Assembly (NCBI RefSeq): GCF_000022365.1
Contig: NC_012804.1
Location: forward strand, 248,001 to 312,000
DNA from: Thermococcus gammatolerans EJ3
GTDB lineage: Archaea; Methanobacteriota_B; Thermococci; Thermococcales; Thermococcaceae
Reading direction: 5' to 3'
DNA length: 64,000 bases
In this document: one piece after another, positions 46,031 through 55,777 of the stretch
Numbering within the stretch: the stretch's first letter is position 1
Layout: the number at the start of each line of letters is the position of its first letter
Made by a program: the position numbers and the translations under genes
Notes under the pieces: generated by a model
The model's input: the letters and a program-made list of their open reading frames with translations, nothing else
Database searches by the model: none
What the model was told of the DNA's origin: nothing

Positions 46031-46133
46031 CTTAATCTTGAAATTTATAAAGGAAATTTCCTTCATATTCGATTGCTCAATGAAAAGGCTTATGAGACCT
46101 TGAGCCCAGGTGGGTAGCTGAAGATATGGTGGG

Positions 46134-46182
46134 ATGATGAGTCTGGAGCCCCCTGATCTGTGAAGAGGTTTCGCGGGGCTGA
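46134..46182 (+). ncRNA. C/D-box sRNA (2'-O-methylation guide)
   Basis: C box ATGATGA (46134-46140), 12-nt guide GTCTGGAGCCCC, D' box CTGA (46153-46156), spacer TCT, C' box GTGAAGA (46160-46166), 12-nt guide GGTTTCGCGGGG, D box CTGA (46179-46182). All four boxes and the 12/3/12 spacing are as in archaeal dual guides; GG before C and CC after D give a short closing stem. By the N+5 rule the methylated bases would be the C in GGGGCUCCAGAC and the G in CCCCGCGAAACC. The sRNA ends five bases before the ATG of the next gene. Confidence 0.85.
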
Positions 46183-46187
46183 CCGGC

Positions 46188-46484
46188 ATGATAAAACGGC
46201 GTCTCTGTCGAGAGTACATAGAGGAGATCGAGAGGCTCGAACGTTCGATTCGCGAGCTTGAAGAGGAGATAATAGAGCTCAGAATGCAGCTCAAAAGGAA
46301 GACGGAAGAGGTTACAAGTCTTAGCATTGAGAACACGAGCCTCAGGTATAAGATAGAACTCCTTGAGAGGAGGGAGAAACAGATAATCGAGTTCCTGAAA
46401 AAGCTCAAGATACCGTTTGTAATAGTTCAGGAAGAGGGGCTTGAGGATCCCGATTCTGGCCAGAACTGTGGAGAAAAACCTTAA
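46188..46484 (+). CDS. Short coiled-coil protein
   Basis: 98 residues. Basic start (MIKRRLCREY), then a continuous coiled coil of about residues 10-72 with leucines at heptad spacing (ERLERSIRELEEEIIELRMQ), then KKLKIPFVIVQEEG. Not recognised. No convincing RBS: the C/D sRNA occupies the preceding 50 bp, so expression may be by a shared transcript, with sRNA processing separating or destroying the mRNA 5' end. Coding likelihood rests on the regular heptads. Confidence 0.6.
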   Translation: MIKRRLCREYIEEIERLERSIRELEEEIIELRMQLKRKTEEVTSLSIENTSLRYKIELLERREKQIIEFLKKLKIPFVIVQEEGLEDPDSGQNCGEKP

Positions 46485-46527
46485 TAGGGTTGGCCTCTTT
46501 TTAGTTCCAGCTTAAGGGGTGAAGAGC

Positions 46528-49269
46528 ATGGGCATGGACATGACCACGAGAATGTTTAAAGAGGAAGGCTGGGTAAGGAAGAAGTGCCCTAAGTGCGGTA
46601 AATACTTCTGGACGCTTGACCCGGACAGGGAAACCTGTGGCGACCCGCCGTGTGACGAGTACGGGTTCATAGGAAAGCCTGGCATACCGAAGAAGTACAC
46701 CCTTGACGAGATGCGCGAGAAGTTCCTGAGCTTCTTTGAGAAGCACGGCCACGGAAGGGTCAAGCGCTACCCGGTTCTTCCGCGCTGGAGAGACGATGTC
46801 CTCCTCGTTGGAGCGAGTATAATGGACTTCCAGCCCTGGGTAATCAGCGGTGAGGCCGACCCTCCAGCCAACCCGCTCACCATAAGCCAGCCCTCGATTC
46901 GCTTCACCGACATAGACAACGTCGGAATCACGGGCAGGCACTTTACGATTTTCGAGATGATGGCCCACCACGCCTTCAACTACCCGGGGAAGCCGATTTA
47001 CTGGATGGACGAGACCGTTGAGCTCGCCTTCGAGTTCTTCACGAAGGAACTGAAAATGAAGCCAGAGGACATTACCTTCAAGGAGAACCCCTGGGCGGGC
47101 GGTGGGAACGCGGGCCCGGCCTTTGAGGTGCTCTATCGCGGTCTGGAAGTGGCAACGCTCGTCTTCATGCAGTACAAGAAGGCCCCAGAAAACGCCGACC
47201 CGAGCCAGGTGGTCGAGATAAAGGGAGACTACTACGTCCCGATGGAGACGAAGGTTGTCGATACCGGCTACGGTCTTGAGAGGCTCGTCTGGATGAGCCA
47301 CGGCACGCCCACCGCTTACGACGCCGTCCTCGGCTACGTCATCGAACCGCTCAAGAAGATGGCGGGCGTTGAAAAGATAGATGAGAGAATTCTGATGGAG
47401 AACTCCCGCCTCGCTGGAATGTTTGACATCGAGGACATGGGTGACCTGCGCTACCTCCGCGAGCAGGTTGCCAAGCGCGTTGGAATAACCGTCGAGGAGC
47501 TTGAGAAGGCTGTTAGGCCCTACGAGCTCATCTACGCGATAGCCGACCACACCAAGGCCTTAACTTTCATGCTCGCCGACGGCGTAATCCCGTCCAACGT
47601 CAAGGCCGGCTACCTCGCGAGGCTCCTCATAAGGAAGAGCATAAGACATCTGAGGGAGCTCGGCCTCGAAGTTCCGCTCGCTGAAATCGTCGCGATGCAC
47701 ATAAAGGAGCTCTCGCCGACGTTCCCAGAGTTCAAGGAGATGGAGGATGTTATCCTCGACATAATCAACGTTGAAGAGAAGCGCTACCACGAGACCCTCA
47801 AGAGGGGAAGCGACCTCGTCAGGAGAGAGATAGCGAAGCTCAAGAAGAAGGGCATAAACGAGCTTCCGCTCGAAAAGCTCATCCTCTTCTACGAGAGCCA
47901 CGGCCTTACCCCTGAGATAGTGGCGGAAGTGGCTCAGAAGGAGGGCATAAAGGTCGAGATTCCCGACAACTTCTACACGCTCGTGGCTAAACAGGCCGAG
48001 AAGACCGAGAAGAAGACCGTCGCTGAGTATGTAGTGGACTTCGAACTCGTTAAGGACTTACCCGAGACGAGGACGCTCTACTACGAGGACCCCTTCATGA
48101 AGGAGTTCGATGCAGAAGTCGTTAAGGTCATAGACGACTGGGTCGTGCTCAACCAGACGGCCTTCTACCCCGAAGGTGGCGGTCAGCCCTACGACACCGG
48201 AACGCTCGAGGTTGATGGGGAAGAAGTCAGGGTTACGAACGTCCAGAAGGTCGGGAAGGTAATCCTCCACCGCGTTGATAAACCGGAGCTCTTCAAGAAA
48301 GGTGCCAAAGTTCATGGGAAGCTCGACTGGGACAGGAGGATACAGCACATGCGCCACCACACGGGAACGCACGTCCTCATGGGCGCGCTCGTCAGGGTCT
48401 TAGGAAAGCACGTCTGGCAAGCTGGAAGTCAGCTCCACACCGACTGGGCCAGGCTGGACATCTCCCACTACAAGCGCATAACCGAGGAGGAACTCAGGGA
48501 AATTGAGAGGCTCGCCAACCGCGTCGTCATGGAGAACAGGAAGGTGACCTGGGAGTGGCTTCCGAGGACTGAAGCGGAGATGAAGTACGGCTTCCGCCTT
48601 TATCAGGGCGGCGTCGTTCCCGGAAGAACGATAAGGGTCGTTAAAATAGAGGACTGGGACGTCCAGGCCTGCGGTGGAACGCACCTGCCGAACACAGGTT
48701 TAATCGGCCCGATTAAGATTCTGCGGACCGAGCGCATACAGGATGGCGTTGAGAGGATAATCTTCGCGGCGGGAGAAGCGGCAATCGACTGGATGCAGGA
48801 GACCGAGAGGCTTCTCAAGAAGACCGCCGAAATCTTCCGCGTCCCGCCTGAGAAGGTGCCAGAGACGGCGGAGAGGTTCTTCAACGAGTGGAAGGAAGCA
48901 AGGAAAGAGGTCGAGAAGCTCAGGAAAGAGCTGGCAAAGCTTCTCGTCTACGAGCTGGAGAACAAGGTCGAGAAGGTTGGCGATATTGAGTTCATCGGAG
49001 CTGTGGTTGAGGGCACGATGAACGACCTCCGCGAGGCCGCCAACAGGCTCAGGAAGGAGAAGAGGGTTGTAGTCCTCATCAGCAGGGAGGGTCACTTTGT
49101 CGTTGCCGTTGGCGACGGCCTTGACCTTAAAGCGGGAGAGCTGGCGAAAATAATAACCTCCGTCGCCGGCGGTGGCGGTGGCGGAAGGAAAGAACTTGCC
49201 CAGGGCAGGATAAAGAACCCGCTGAAGGCAGAGGAGGCGATAGAGGAGGTCAAGAGGAGGCTCGGGTGA
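46528..49269 (+). CDS. alaS: Alanyl-tRNA synthetase (archaeal type)
   Basis: 913 residues. Archaeal N-terminal zinc segment ([12 protein letters not shown], then [10 protein letters not shown]), class II catalytic core ([42 protein letters not shown]), editing domain with HHTGTHVL and [10 protein letters not shown] zinc ligands, a coiled region and a C-terminal domain with the glycine-rich [16 protein letters not shown]. Start 46528 after GGGGTGAAGAG; GTG 46519 lies in the RBS. Confidence 0.97.
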   Translation: MGMDMTTRMFKEEGWVRKKCPKCGKYFWTLDPDRETCGDPPCDEYGFIGKPGIPKKYTLDEMREKFLSFFEKHGHGRVKRYPVLPRWRDDVLLVGASIMDFQPWVISGEADPPANPLTISQPSIRFTDIDNVGITGRHFTIFEMMAHHAFNYPGKPIYWMDETVELAFEFFTKELKMKPEDITFKENPWAGGGNAGPAFEVLYRGLEVATLVFMQYKKAPENADPSQVVEIKGDYYVPMETKVVDTGYGLERLVWMSHGTPTAYDAVLGYVIEPLKKMAGVEKIDERILMENSRLAGMFDIEDMGDLRYLREQVAKRVGITVEELEKAVRPYELIYAIADHTKALTFMLADGVIPSNVKAGYLARLLIRKSIRHLRELGLEVPLAEIVAMHIKELSPTFPEFKEMEDVILDIINVEEKRYHETLKRGSDLVRREIAKLKKKGINELPLEKLILFYESHGLTPEIVAEVAQKEGIKVEIPDNFYTLVAKQAEKTEKKTVAEYVVDFELVKDLPETRTLYYEDPFMKEFDAEVVKVIDDWVVLNQTAFYPEGGGQPYDTGTLEVDGEEVRVTNVQKVGKVILHRVDKPELFKKGAKVHGKLDWDRRIQHMRHHTGTHVLMGALVRVLGKHVWQAGSQLHTDWARLDISHYKRITEEELREIERLANRVVMENRKVTWEWLPRTEAEMKYGFRLYQGGVVPGRTIRVVKIEDWDVQACGGTHLPNTGLIGPIKILRTERIQDGVERIIFAAGEAAIDWMQETERLLKKTAEIFRVPPEKVPETAERFFNEWKEARKEVEKLRKELAKLLVYELENKVEKVGDIEFIGAVVEGTMNDLREAANRLRKEKRVVVLISREGHFVVAVGDGLDLKAGELAKIITSVAGGGGGGRKELAQGRIKNPLKAEEAIEEVKRRLG

Positions 49270-49303
49270 GCTTTTCTTTTCTCCTCTTGATTCAACTCAC
49301 GAG

Positions 49304-49693
49304 GTGTCCCCAATCAAGGTCAAAACCCTAACACGTCAGATAATCGCGCTCGCCGATGAGCTCGGCTTCAAGGCCGTTCCAGAATACCGAACGCCGGACG
49401 GGACGAGGATAGACGTTGCAATACTTGAGAGCGAAGAAAAGGTTTTGGCGATAGAGCTCGAGGCTTCTTTCAAGTGGTTCCCCCAGAGGGTTCTTTACGA
49501 CGTTGTCAAGGCTCACCGTGCCGGTTTTCCAGAGCTCTGGATTGTAACGCCCTTCAAAGCGAGCCCTGGCTGGGTTCTCAGCTACGCGGAGGAGATAGGA
49601 CTACGGGTGAGGCTGATCGATGAAAAAGAAACGCTCGGGGAGTTGGGAACATTCCTTGGACGGTCAGTCTTCCTTCCTGGGGATCAGGTGTAA
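49304..49693 (+). CDS. Small PD-(D/E)XK-like hypothetical protein
   Basis: 129 residues. The core pattern RIDVAILESEEKVLAIELEAS (here described in two parts, RIDVAIL and AIELEAS) looks like the D...ExK/ExE arrangement of restriction-endonuclease-fold proteins, followed by an alternating helix/strand part (PELWIVTPF). The last acidic position is ELE rather than ExK, so activity is uncertain. GTG start; overlaps the convergent gene by 30 bp. Confidence 0.65.
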   Translation: MSPIKVKTLTRQIIALADELGFKAVPEYRTPDGTRIDVAILESEEKVLAIELEASFKWFPQRVLYDVVKAHRAGFPELWIVTPFKASPGWVLSYAEEIGLRVRLIDEKETLGELGTFLGRSVFLPGDQV

Positions 49694-50113
49694 GGTGTAG
49701 TCGTCCCGCCAGAAGGGGATTTTCTCCATGTGCACCTTTATCTCCGCCTTTCCGTTCTGGTGGTAGATCGAGTTCACGATGTCGAGGGGCACCTTGAAGT
49801 GGACGTACATCGTGCCCCCCTTGGTGACCTTTACCTTGAACTCATTCGTCCCATTGTATTGCTTCCCGTTGTACTCAACGAGGTACTCGGTTCCTTTGGG
49901 AAAGCTCATGCTCAGCTCGAAGTCCTTGACTTTGGGCTTTAGGTCAATCTCGAAGAGGCCCCACCCGTCCTTTTCGACGAAGACCACCGTTGTGTTGTCC
50001 TTGTAGAAAACTTCATGGTATGAAACGCTCGCGGGTGGCAGGTGGGCCGTTTTGACGGCGTATCCAAAGAGGGCCAGCGTTACTATGGCCATCACTAACA
50101 GCGCTTTGTTCAT
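49664..50113 (-). CDS. Unknown membrane-anchored protein
   Basis: 149 residues. N-terminal membrane segment (ALLVMAIVTLALFGYAV), then an external beta-rich domain (VVFVEKDGWGLFEIDLKPK, MYVHFKVPLDIV) with NTT and NGT sequons. Family unknown; one of several small signal-anchored proteins in this window. Start ATG 50113 with GGGGATGGT; the frame continues open to 50281 but without RBS and into the tpiA promoter. Confidence 0.7.
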   Translation of the reverse strand: MNKALLVMAIVTLALFGYAVKTAHLPPASVSYHEVFYKDNTTVVFVEKDGWGLFEIDLKPKVKDFELSMSFPKGTEYLVEYNGKQYNGTNEFKVKVTKGGTMYVHFKVPLDIVNSIYHQNGKAEIKVHMEKIPFWRDDYTLHLIPRKED

Positions 50114-50144
50114 GACCATCCCCGCTTTATACTGGGCCCGGTGA

Positions 50145-50921
<777 letters not shown>

Positions 50922-50972
50922 ACTCACGTTTTCTTTTTAAGTCCTTACTCCCTTCTTGAACCGGTGGTAACT

Positions 50973-51767
50973 ATGGCGCTATACTTCATCGGCCTCGGAC
51001 TATACGATGAGAGGGACATAACGCTCAAGGGCCTCAAAACGGCCAGGAAATGCGATAAAATCTTCGCCGAGTTCTACACCTCGCTTTTGGCCGGCACAAC
51101 TATGGAGAGGATTGAAGGGCTCATAGGAAAGCCGATAATCCGGTTGAGCCGGGAAGATGTCGAGCTGAACTTTGAAAAAATTGTTCTACCTGAGGCCAAG
51201 GAGAAAGACGTTGCCTTTCTTACGGCGGGCGATCCAATGGTGGCTACCACTCACTCCGACCTGAGAATCCGGGCGAAGAAAGCAGGTGTTGAGAGCTACG
51301 TAATCCACGCCCCCAGCATATACTCGGCTGTGGCAGTGACGGGACTTCAGATCTACAAGTTTGGAAAGAGCGCGACCGTCGCTTATCCCGAGAGGAACTG
51401 GTTTCCAACGAGCTACTACGACGTGATTAAAGAAAACAGGGAGCGTGGCCTGCACACCCTTCTTTTCCTTGACATAAAGGCCGAGCAGAACCGTTATATG
51501 ACAGCTAATGAGGCGATGGAAATACTCCTTCAGGTTGAGGATATGAAGAAGGAGGGAATCTTTACGCCGGAAACACTCGTCGTGGTTTTGGCCAGAGCAG
51601 GTTCGTTGAACCCGACGATAAGGGCGGGCTACGTTAAAGACATGATCCATGAGGACTTTGGGAGACAGCCGCACGTTCTTATCGTGCCGGGAAGGCTCCA
51701 CGTTGTTGAGGCTGAGTATCTGGTTGAGTTCGCTGGGGCTCCTGAGGAGATTTTGGAGGAAGTTTAG
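50973..51767 (+). CDS. dphB: Diphthine synthase
   Basis: 264 residues. SAM-dependent methyltransferase of the tetrapyrrole-methylase fold: LYFIGLGLYDERDITLKGL at the start, FLTAGDPMVATTH near 83, HAPSIYSAVAVTGLQIYKFG near 110, YPERNWFPTSYYDVI near 137. It methylates the modified histidine of elongation factor 2 in diphthamide formation. Start 50973 after GGTGGTAAC. The tRNA-Val promoter begins right after its stop. Confidence 0.95.
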   Translation: MALYFIGLGLYDERDITLKGLKTARKCDKIFAEFYTSLLAGTTMERIEGLIGKPIIRLSREDVELNFEKIVLPEAKEKDVAFLTAGDPMVATTHSDLRIRAKKAGVESYVIHAPSIYSAVAVTGLQIYKFGKSATVAYPERNWFPTSYYDVIKENRERGLHTLLFLDIKAEQNRYMTANEAMEILLQVEDMKKEGIFTPETLVVVLARAGSLNPTIRAGYVKDMIHEDFGRQPHVLIVPGRLHVVEAEYLVEFAGAPEEILEEV

Positions 51768-51774
51768 CGAAAGC

Positions 51775-51780
51775 TTTATA
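51775..51780 (+). promoter_or_regulatory. TATA box of tRNA-Val
   Basis: CTTTATATCC about 28 bp before the mature tRNA 5' end (51808). Strong match to archaeal tRNA promoters. Confidence 0.65.
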
Positions 51781-51807
51781 TCCCACTTCAGTTTTTCCCT
51801 TTCGGGC

Positions 51808-51884
51808 GGGCCCGTGGTCTAGACGGTTATGACGCCACCCTTACAAGGTGGAGGTCCGGGGTTCGAATCCCCGCGGGCCCACCA
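51808..51884 (+). tRNA. tRNA-Val (anticodon TAC), CCA encoded
   Basis: Acceptor GGGCCCG pairs with CGGGCCC; anticodon stem GCCAC.../GGTGG with loop CTTACAA gives anticodon TAC (Val); T arm CGGGG-TTCGAAT-CCCCG. Discriminator A followed by genomic CCA. No intron. Confidence 0.95.
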
Positions 51885-52164
51885 GTTACAAACTTCGCGC
51901 AGGCGAAGTTTGACCAAGGTTCGTAGCTCCTTCTGGAATGTTATATTTCGAGTGATTTTTTCTTCAGTTGGCAGTTTGAGAGTGGGAACTCATCAAATTG
52001 TCCCTGGTTGTGGGTTTACTTTTAAATCGACGCCCGAAGGGCGTCAAGGAAAATAAACCCCTTTGAGAGTGTACGACTAACTTTTTGCTCATTTGGAGGA
52101 GGGGCGGTCATTTCCCCAGCCTTTCCCAGAGGCTGTTGCAAAATTTTGTCAGAAAAGGTTTCTA
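51885..52164. other. Structured non-coding spacer between tRNA-Val and tRNA-Ala
   Basis: 280 bp without credible ORF. Three hairpins in a row: CAAACTTCGC-GCAG-GCGAAGTTTG (51889-51912, 10-bp perfect stem just after tRNA-Val); TTTGA-GAGT-GGGA-ACTC-A-TCAAA (51975-51997); and a long one, GGGTTTA...TTTT around the perfect GACGCCC-GAA-GGGCGTC (52029-52045), closed by AAAA.TAAACCC (to about 52060). They could be tRNA terminator/processing structures, an unannotated structured RNA, or a relic of an integrated element at the tRNA 3' end. Confidence 0.5.
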
Positions 52165-52242
52165 TGGTGGACCGGGCGGGATTTGAACCCGCGGCCTCCG
52201 CCTTGCGAGGGCGGCGCTCGTACCAGGCTGAGCTACCGGCCC
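52165..52242 (-). tRNA. tRNA-Ala (anticodon CGC), CCA encoded
   Basis: Acceptor GGGCCGG pairs with CCGGTCC, giving the G3:U70 pair diagnostic of tRNA-Ala. Anticodon loop CTCGCAA gives CGC. T arm GCGGG-TTCAAAT-CCCGC. Genomic CCA at the 3' end. Minus-strand TATA TTTTTAAAG at about 52268-52276. Confidence 0.95.
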
Positions 52243-52593
52243 ACACCCGCTTATAGTGGGGACTAGTTGACTTTAAAAAGTTTTGGTTCATCGCGGTGCA
52301 TTGTTGGACATGTTTGGGTTTAATTTCCACTGGAAAAGGATAACTTTTAACATGCAAATGCCAATTAGCTACTGGGGTAGGATAGGCGCGCGGGGATGTT
52401 CCGCTCACGAAGGAGACACTTCTCTCGGCATACACACCCAGTTACTGGAGCTCAGAGAGGGCCTTGCAGAAGTAGAGGAGAAGATTGGATTTGTTTGGAG
52501 AAGTTCTGCCGGAGGAATCGCGCCCCTCGGATGGCGGTAACCATATAAGCCCCGCCGCCGTAAGTTGAACAATAAGCGGCAGGGGTAATGGGT
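52243..52593. other. Intergenic region tRNA-Ala / CoA transferase
   Basis: About 350 bp. It holds the tRNA-Ala promoter (minus, near 52268-52276) and the CoA-transferase promoter (plus, TATA ACCATATAAGCC near 52540-52550). In the middle a short open frame (about 52352-52540) encodes peptides such as QLLELREGLAEVEEKIGFVW; it lacks an RBS and is more likely a gene relic or chance. No guide-RNA boxes seen. Confidence 0.4.
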
Positions 52594-54198
52594 ATGAAGG
52601 TCGTAGAATCAACCGTTGCCGTCCAAGCTGTTCCAGATAGAGCTGTTATAGCGGTTTCAGGCTTCAACCTTCTGGTTGCCCCTGAGTACCTGCTCCTCAA
52701 GCTTTTCGAACGTTACAGGAAGACCGGCCACCCTAAGGGCATCTTCCTCGAGGTAAACCCAATTCCAACTGCCCCCGGAAGGGTGCTTGACAGGATACTC
52801 GAAGAGCTCTACCGCGACGAGGATCAGGATTTCCTAGCCGGGATGCTGGTAACCTATCCGGGCTGGTCGCCCTACCTCCAGAAGCTCATAGAGGAGAATA
52901 AGATAGAAGGCTACACGTGGTCAATAGGCACCGCCTCGTGGTTCTTCAGGGAAGTCTCGAGGGGTCTGCCCGGCGTCCTCACGAAGGTCGGCCTAGGAAC
53001 CTTCCTCGACCCGAGGGAGGATGGGGGCTACCTCAACGAGCTGGCGAGGAAGAAGAAACGCTGCAGGATAGACGTCGTCGAGATAGACGGTGAGGAGTAC
53101 CTGTTCTACCGTGCCCCAAAGCCAAACGTTGCCCTCATCAGGGGCACAACCGCGGACGAGATTGGAAACGTCACCACAGAAAAGGAAGGGGCCTTCACGG
53201 AGATACTCAACTTAGCTCAGGCCGCGAAGGCCGAACCCGGCAAGGGAATCGTCATAGCCCAGGTGGAGAGGGTGGCGAGGTATCCGTCCCTCAACCCGCA
53301 GAACGTCAGGGTTCCCGGCCCGCTCGTTGACTACGTGGTCGTTTCCCCAGAGGAGTACCACAGACAGAGCGCCAACATCACCTACGACCCTAGGATCTCG
53401 GGGGAGGTGATACCGCCGCTGAAGGGTGGCGAAACCATGGAGCTGAGCACCAAGAAGGTTATCGCGAGGAGGATACTGCTCGAGATGATAAACCTCGTGA
53501 AGAGGCTCAAAAGGCCCGTCCTGGTTAACCTCGGCATAGGAATCCCGGACAGAATTGCGGGGGTCGCCATTGAGGAGGGCCTCTCCGAGTGGGTGTTCAC
53601 CACCGTTGAATCCGGCCCCTTCGGCGGGATAGCCCTCGGCGGCCCGGACTTCGGCGCCTCAATAGGGCCATTCGCGATAATCTCCCAGCCCGACCAGTTC
53701 GCCAACTACGAGGGGGGAGTGATAGACGCGGCCAGCCTGGGCTTCATGCAGGTGGACGAGAGGGGAAACGTTAACCCCTCGCTCCTCCCGGGGAGGCTTC
53801 CCGGCCCGGGCGGATTCCCCGTGATATCATACGGCTCACCGCGGATGTTCTTCGCGGGACACTTCACCGCCGGAAAGAAGGAGCTCCGGGTGAGAAACGG
53901 ACGCCTGGAGATAATCCGCGAGGGGAACGTCAGGAAGTTCGTGAGGCGGGTTTACAAGGTCGTCTACAACGCCAGCCTCGGACTGGAAAAGGGGCAGGAA
54001 GTGGTCTACATAACGGAAAGGGCCGTCTTCAGGCTCACAAGGAAGGGCCTCGTGCTCGAAGAATACGCTCCCGGGGTGGACGTCGAGAGGGACATACTCG
54101 CCAACATGGAGTTCGAGCCCCTGATCAGCCCGAAGCTGAGGGAAATGGACGAGAGAATCTTTGGGGAGGAGCCGATGGGACTCGGCGAGGAGCTTTAG
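52594..54198 (+). CDS. Acyl-CoA:acetate/3-ketoacid CoA-transferase (YdiF-type)
   Basis: 534 residues, fused alpha-beta CoA transferase. [12 protein letters not shown] and [15 protein letters not shown]-like [16 protein letters not shown] in the first half; catalytic Glu in [10 protein letters not shown] near residue 330; [11 protein letters not shown] before it. It moves CoA between acyl-CoA and a free acid. Start ATG 52594 (ATG 52588 too close to GGGGT). It overlaps the convergent fumarase beta gene by 4 bp. Confidence 0.9.
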   Translation: MKVVESTVAVQAVPDRAVIAVSGFNLLVAPEYLLLKLFERYRKTGHPKGIFLEVNPIPTAPGRVLDRILEELYRDEDQDFLAGMLVTYPGWSPYLQKLIEENKIEGYTWSIGTASWFFREVSRGLPGVLTKVGLGTFLDPREDGGYLNELARKKKRCRIDVVEIDGEEYLFYRAPKPNVALIRGTTADEIGNVTTEKEGAFTEILNLAQAAKAEPGKGIVIAQVERVARYPSLNPQNVRVPGPLVDYVVVSPEEYHRQSANITYDPRISGEVIPPLKGGETMELSTKKVIARRILLEMINLVKRLKRPVLVNLGIGIPDRIAGVAIEEGLSEWVFTTVESGPFGGIALGGPDFGASIGPFAIISQPDQFANYEGGVIDAASLGFMQVDERGNVNPSLLPGRLPGPGGFPVISYGSPRMFFAGHFTAGKKELRVRNGRLEIIREGNVRKFVRRVYKVVYNASLGLEKGQEVVYITERAVFRLTRKGLVLEEYAPGVDVERDILANMEFEPLISPKLREMDERIFGEEPMGLGEEL

Positions 54199-54704
54199 CG
54201 GTAGAGCGAGTTCCCGTGCGCGTCGATTGCGACCAGCAGGGGGAAATCCTCCACCTCAAGAACCCAGAGGGCCTCAGGTATTCCAAGGTCGAGCCAGTGG
54301 ACGGCTCTAACGCGCTTTATGCTCTTTGCCGCGAGCGAGCCGGCCCCTCCAGTAAAGGCGAAGTAAACCGCTCTGCCCCTGAACGGCTCAGCTTTCATTC
54401 CTCCTTTCCCAATTATCCCCCTGACGCCCAGGTCAAGAACCCCGTCGAGGTAGAGGTTCATTCTCGCGCTCGTCGTCGGCCCTGCCGAGACTATCTCGTA
54501 GCTCCCGTGGGTTTTCCTCACGACGGGCCCGCAGTGGTAGATTACGGCCCCCTCAGGGTTGAAGGGCAGTCCCTCCTTCGGAAGGCTCAGAATTCTCCTG
54601 TGGGCCGAGTCCCTCGCGGTAACGATTTCCCCCGATAGGTAAACGACGTCCCCCGCCTTCAGTCTAAGGACATCCTCCATGCTCAGCGGGGTTCTCAGCC
54701 TCAC
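54195..54704 (-). CDS. Fumarate hydratase class I, beta subunit
   Basis: 169 residues. [20 protein letters not shown] near residue 20, YHCGPVVRK near 58, [10 protein letters not shown] near 74, GKGGM near 97 and [13 protein letters not shown] near the end are the C-terminal-domain motifs of the class I fumarase/tartrate dehydratase family. GTG 54704 overlaps the alpha stop as GTGA; the frame further upstream is inside the alpha gene. Hydrates fumarate to malate with the alpha subunit. Confidence 0.92.
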   Translation of the reverse strand: MRLRTPLSMEDVLRLKAGDVVYLSGEIVTARDSAHRRILSLPKEGLPFNPEGAVIYHCGPVVRKTHGSYEIVSAGPTTSARMNLYLDGVLDLGVRGIIGKGGMKAEPFRGRAVYFAFTGGAGSLAAKSIKRVRAVHWLDLGIPEALWVLEVEDFPLLVAIDAHGNSLYR

Positions 54705-55552
54705 TGCCGTACCTCGACCCTCCCGTCGGGCTTTATCCTCACGAAGGCCCGCCTGTTGGCCCAGCACTGGACTATTAGGCCAACGGGGAAGCTCGCGGGG
54801 TGCCTGTGGGCGACCTCTATCTTGACATCCAACGCGGTCGTTTTCCCGCCCATCCCCATCGGGCCGACTCCGAGGGCGTTTACTTCCTCCAGAAGCTCCC
54901 CCTCGATTTCCGCAATCCTTTCGTCAGGGTTCCTCTCGCCGACCCGCCTGAGGAGGGCCTTCTTCGCTAGCAGGAGGGAGTAATCGGCGCCACCGCCGAC
55001 GCCTATGCCCAGAACAACCGGAGGGCAGGGCTTTCCACCGCAGGCCTTAACCCTCTCGACGACGAAGCGCTTAACTCCTTCCCAGCCCTCGCCTGGCGTG
55101 AGCATTGCCAAGGCGGAGCAGTTCTCGCTTCCACCTCCCTTGGGCAGAACTGCCATCTCTATTTCATCGCCCTCGGTAAGCTCCCAGTGGACTATCGGAG
55201 CGCCCCTGCCCGTGTTGTCGCCCGAGTTCTTTCCCGTGAGAACGTCCACTGCGTTGGGCCTGAGCGGGACTTTTTCCATCGCGAGCCTCGTTGCCTCGAT
55301 TAACCATCCCCTCAGCTCGCCAAGGAAAGGGCTACCAACTCCCGCCCTCACGAAGAAGGTGAGCGTTCCCGTGTCCTGGCAGACGGGTATGGACTCGGTT
55401 CTGCCAATCTCTACCGCCCTCAGGATGTTCTCAAGGTTGAAGCGCGCTACCCCGTTGTCCTCGCGCTCGTAGGCTTCTCTCAAAGCGGAAACGACGTCGT
55501 CTGGAATCCTTGTCACCGCGAGCCTTATCGCCTCGACGATTGCCTCTATCAA
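54701..55552 (-). CDS. Fumarate hydratase class I, alpha subunit
   Basis: 283 residues. Three Cys for the 4Fe-4S cluster are visible: IPVCQDTGT near 57, [10 protein letters not shown] near 143, and [12 protein letters not shown] near 175. Family fold and length are usual for the split archaeal enzyme. Start is TTG 55552 preceded by AGGTGAGTG; TATA CTTTTTAACTCC (minus) near 55583-55591. Three repeated boxes lie upstream at 55636-55717. Confidence 0.92.
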   Translation of the reverse strand: MIEAIVEAIRLAVTRIPDDVVSALREAYEREDNGVARFNLENILRAVEIGRTESIPVCQDTGTLTFFVRAGVGSPFLGELRGWLIEATRLAMEKVPLRPNAVDVLTGKNSGDNTGRGAPIVHWELTEGDEIEMAVLPKGGGSENCSALAMLTPGEGWEGVKRFVVERVKACGGKPCPPVVLGIGVGGGADYSLLLAKKALLRRVGERNPDERIAEIEGELLEEVNALGVGPMGMGGKTTALDVKIEVAHRHPASFPVGLIVQCWANRRAFVRIKPDGRVEVRQ

Positions 55553-55635
55553 TAGGCACTCACCTGTTTAAGCTGGGCGTGGGAGTTAAAAAGATTGACG
55601 CGAGAATGCCATAAGAACTCCCCAAAGTTCATCGC

Positions 55636-55717
55636 TATGCTGGTAAACTTTCAGCCAAAACTCTACCATTATACTGGTAAACATTTCGCCCAGACTATCA
55701 CAACTATACTGGTAGTA
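55636..55717. repeat. Three direct repeats at 34-35 bp period upstream of fumarase
   Basis: TATGCTGGTAAAC (55636-55648), TATACTGGTAAAC (55670-55682) and TATACTGGTAGTA (55705-55717). The second and third carry small dyads around them (TACCA...TGGTA; ATACT-GGT-AGTAT). They lie about 50-130 bp upstream of the minus-strand fumarase TATA box and about 60 bp after the serA-like stop. Regular spacing near three helical turns suggests cooperative binding of a regulator. Confidence 0.6.
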
Positions 55718-55777
55718 TCTGCCCCGAGAACACCGAACCTGGTTCAGCGGGCGTCAGAAGTAAGAAGGGAAAGGGCC

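Noticed and set aside
46501-47550. 349-codon open frame antisense to alaS
   Set aside because: Shadow of the archaeal zinc and catalytic region of alaS; no independent signal.
52022-52435. 137-codon minus-strand frame
   Set aside because: Runs straight through tRNA-Ala, so it cannot be a real gene in this form.
52283-52540. Short plus-strand frame after tRNA-Ala
   Set aside because: Some helical-looking peptide at its end, but no RBS, poor start and no recognised family; kept only as a note in the intergenic entry.
55636-55717. Repeats as a small CRISPR array
   Set aside because: Repeat unit is only 13 bp with drift and three copies, no leader and no cas genes; regulator sites fit better.
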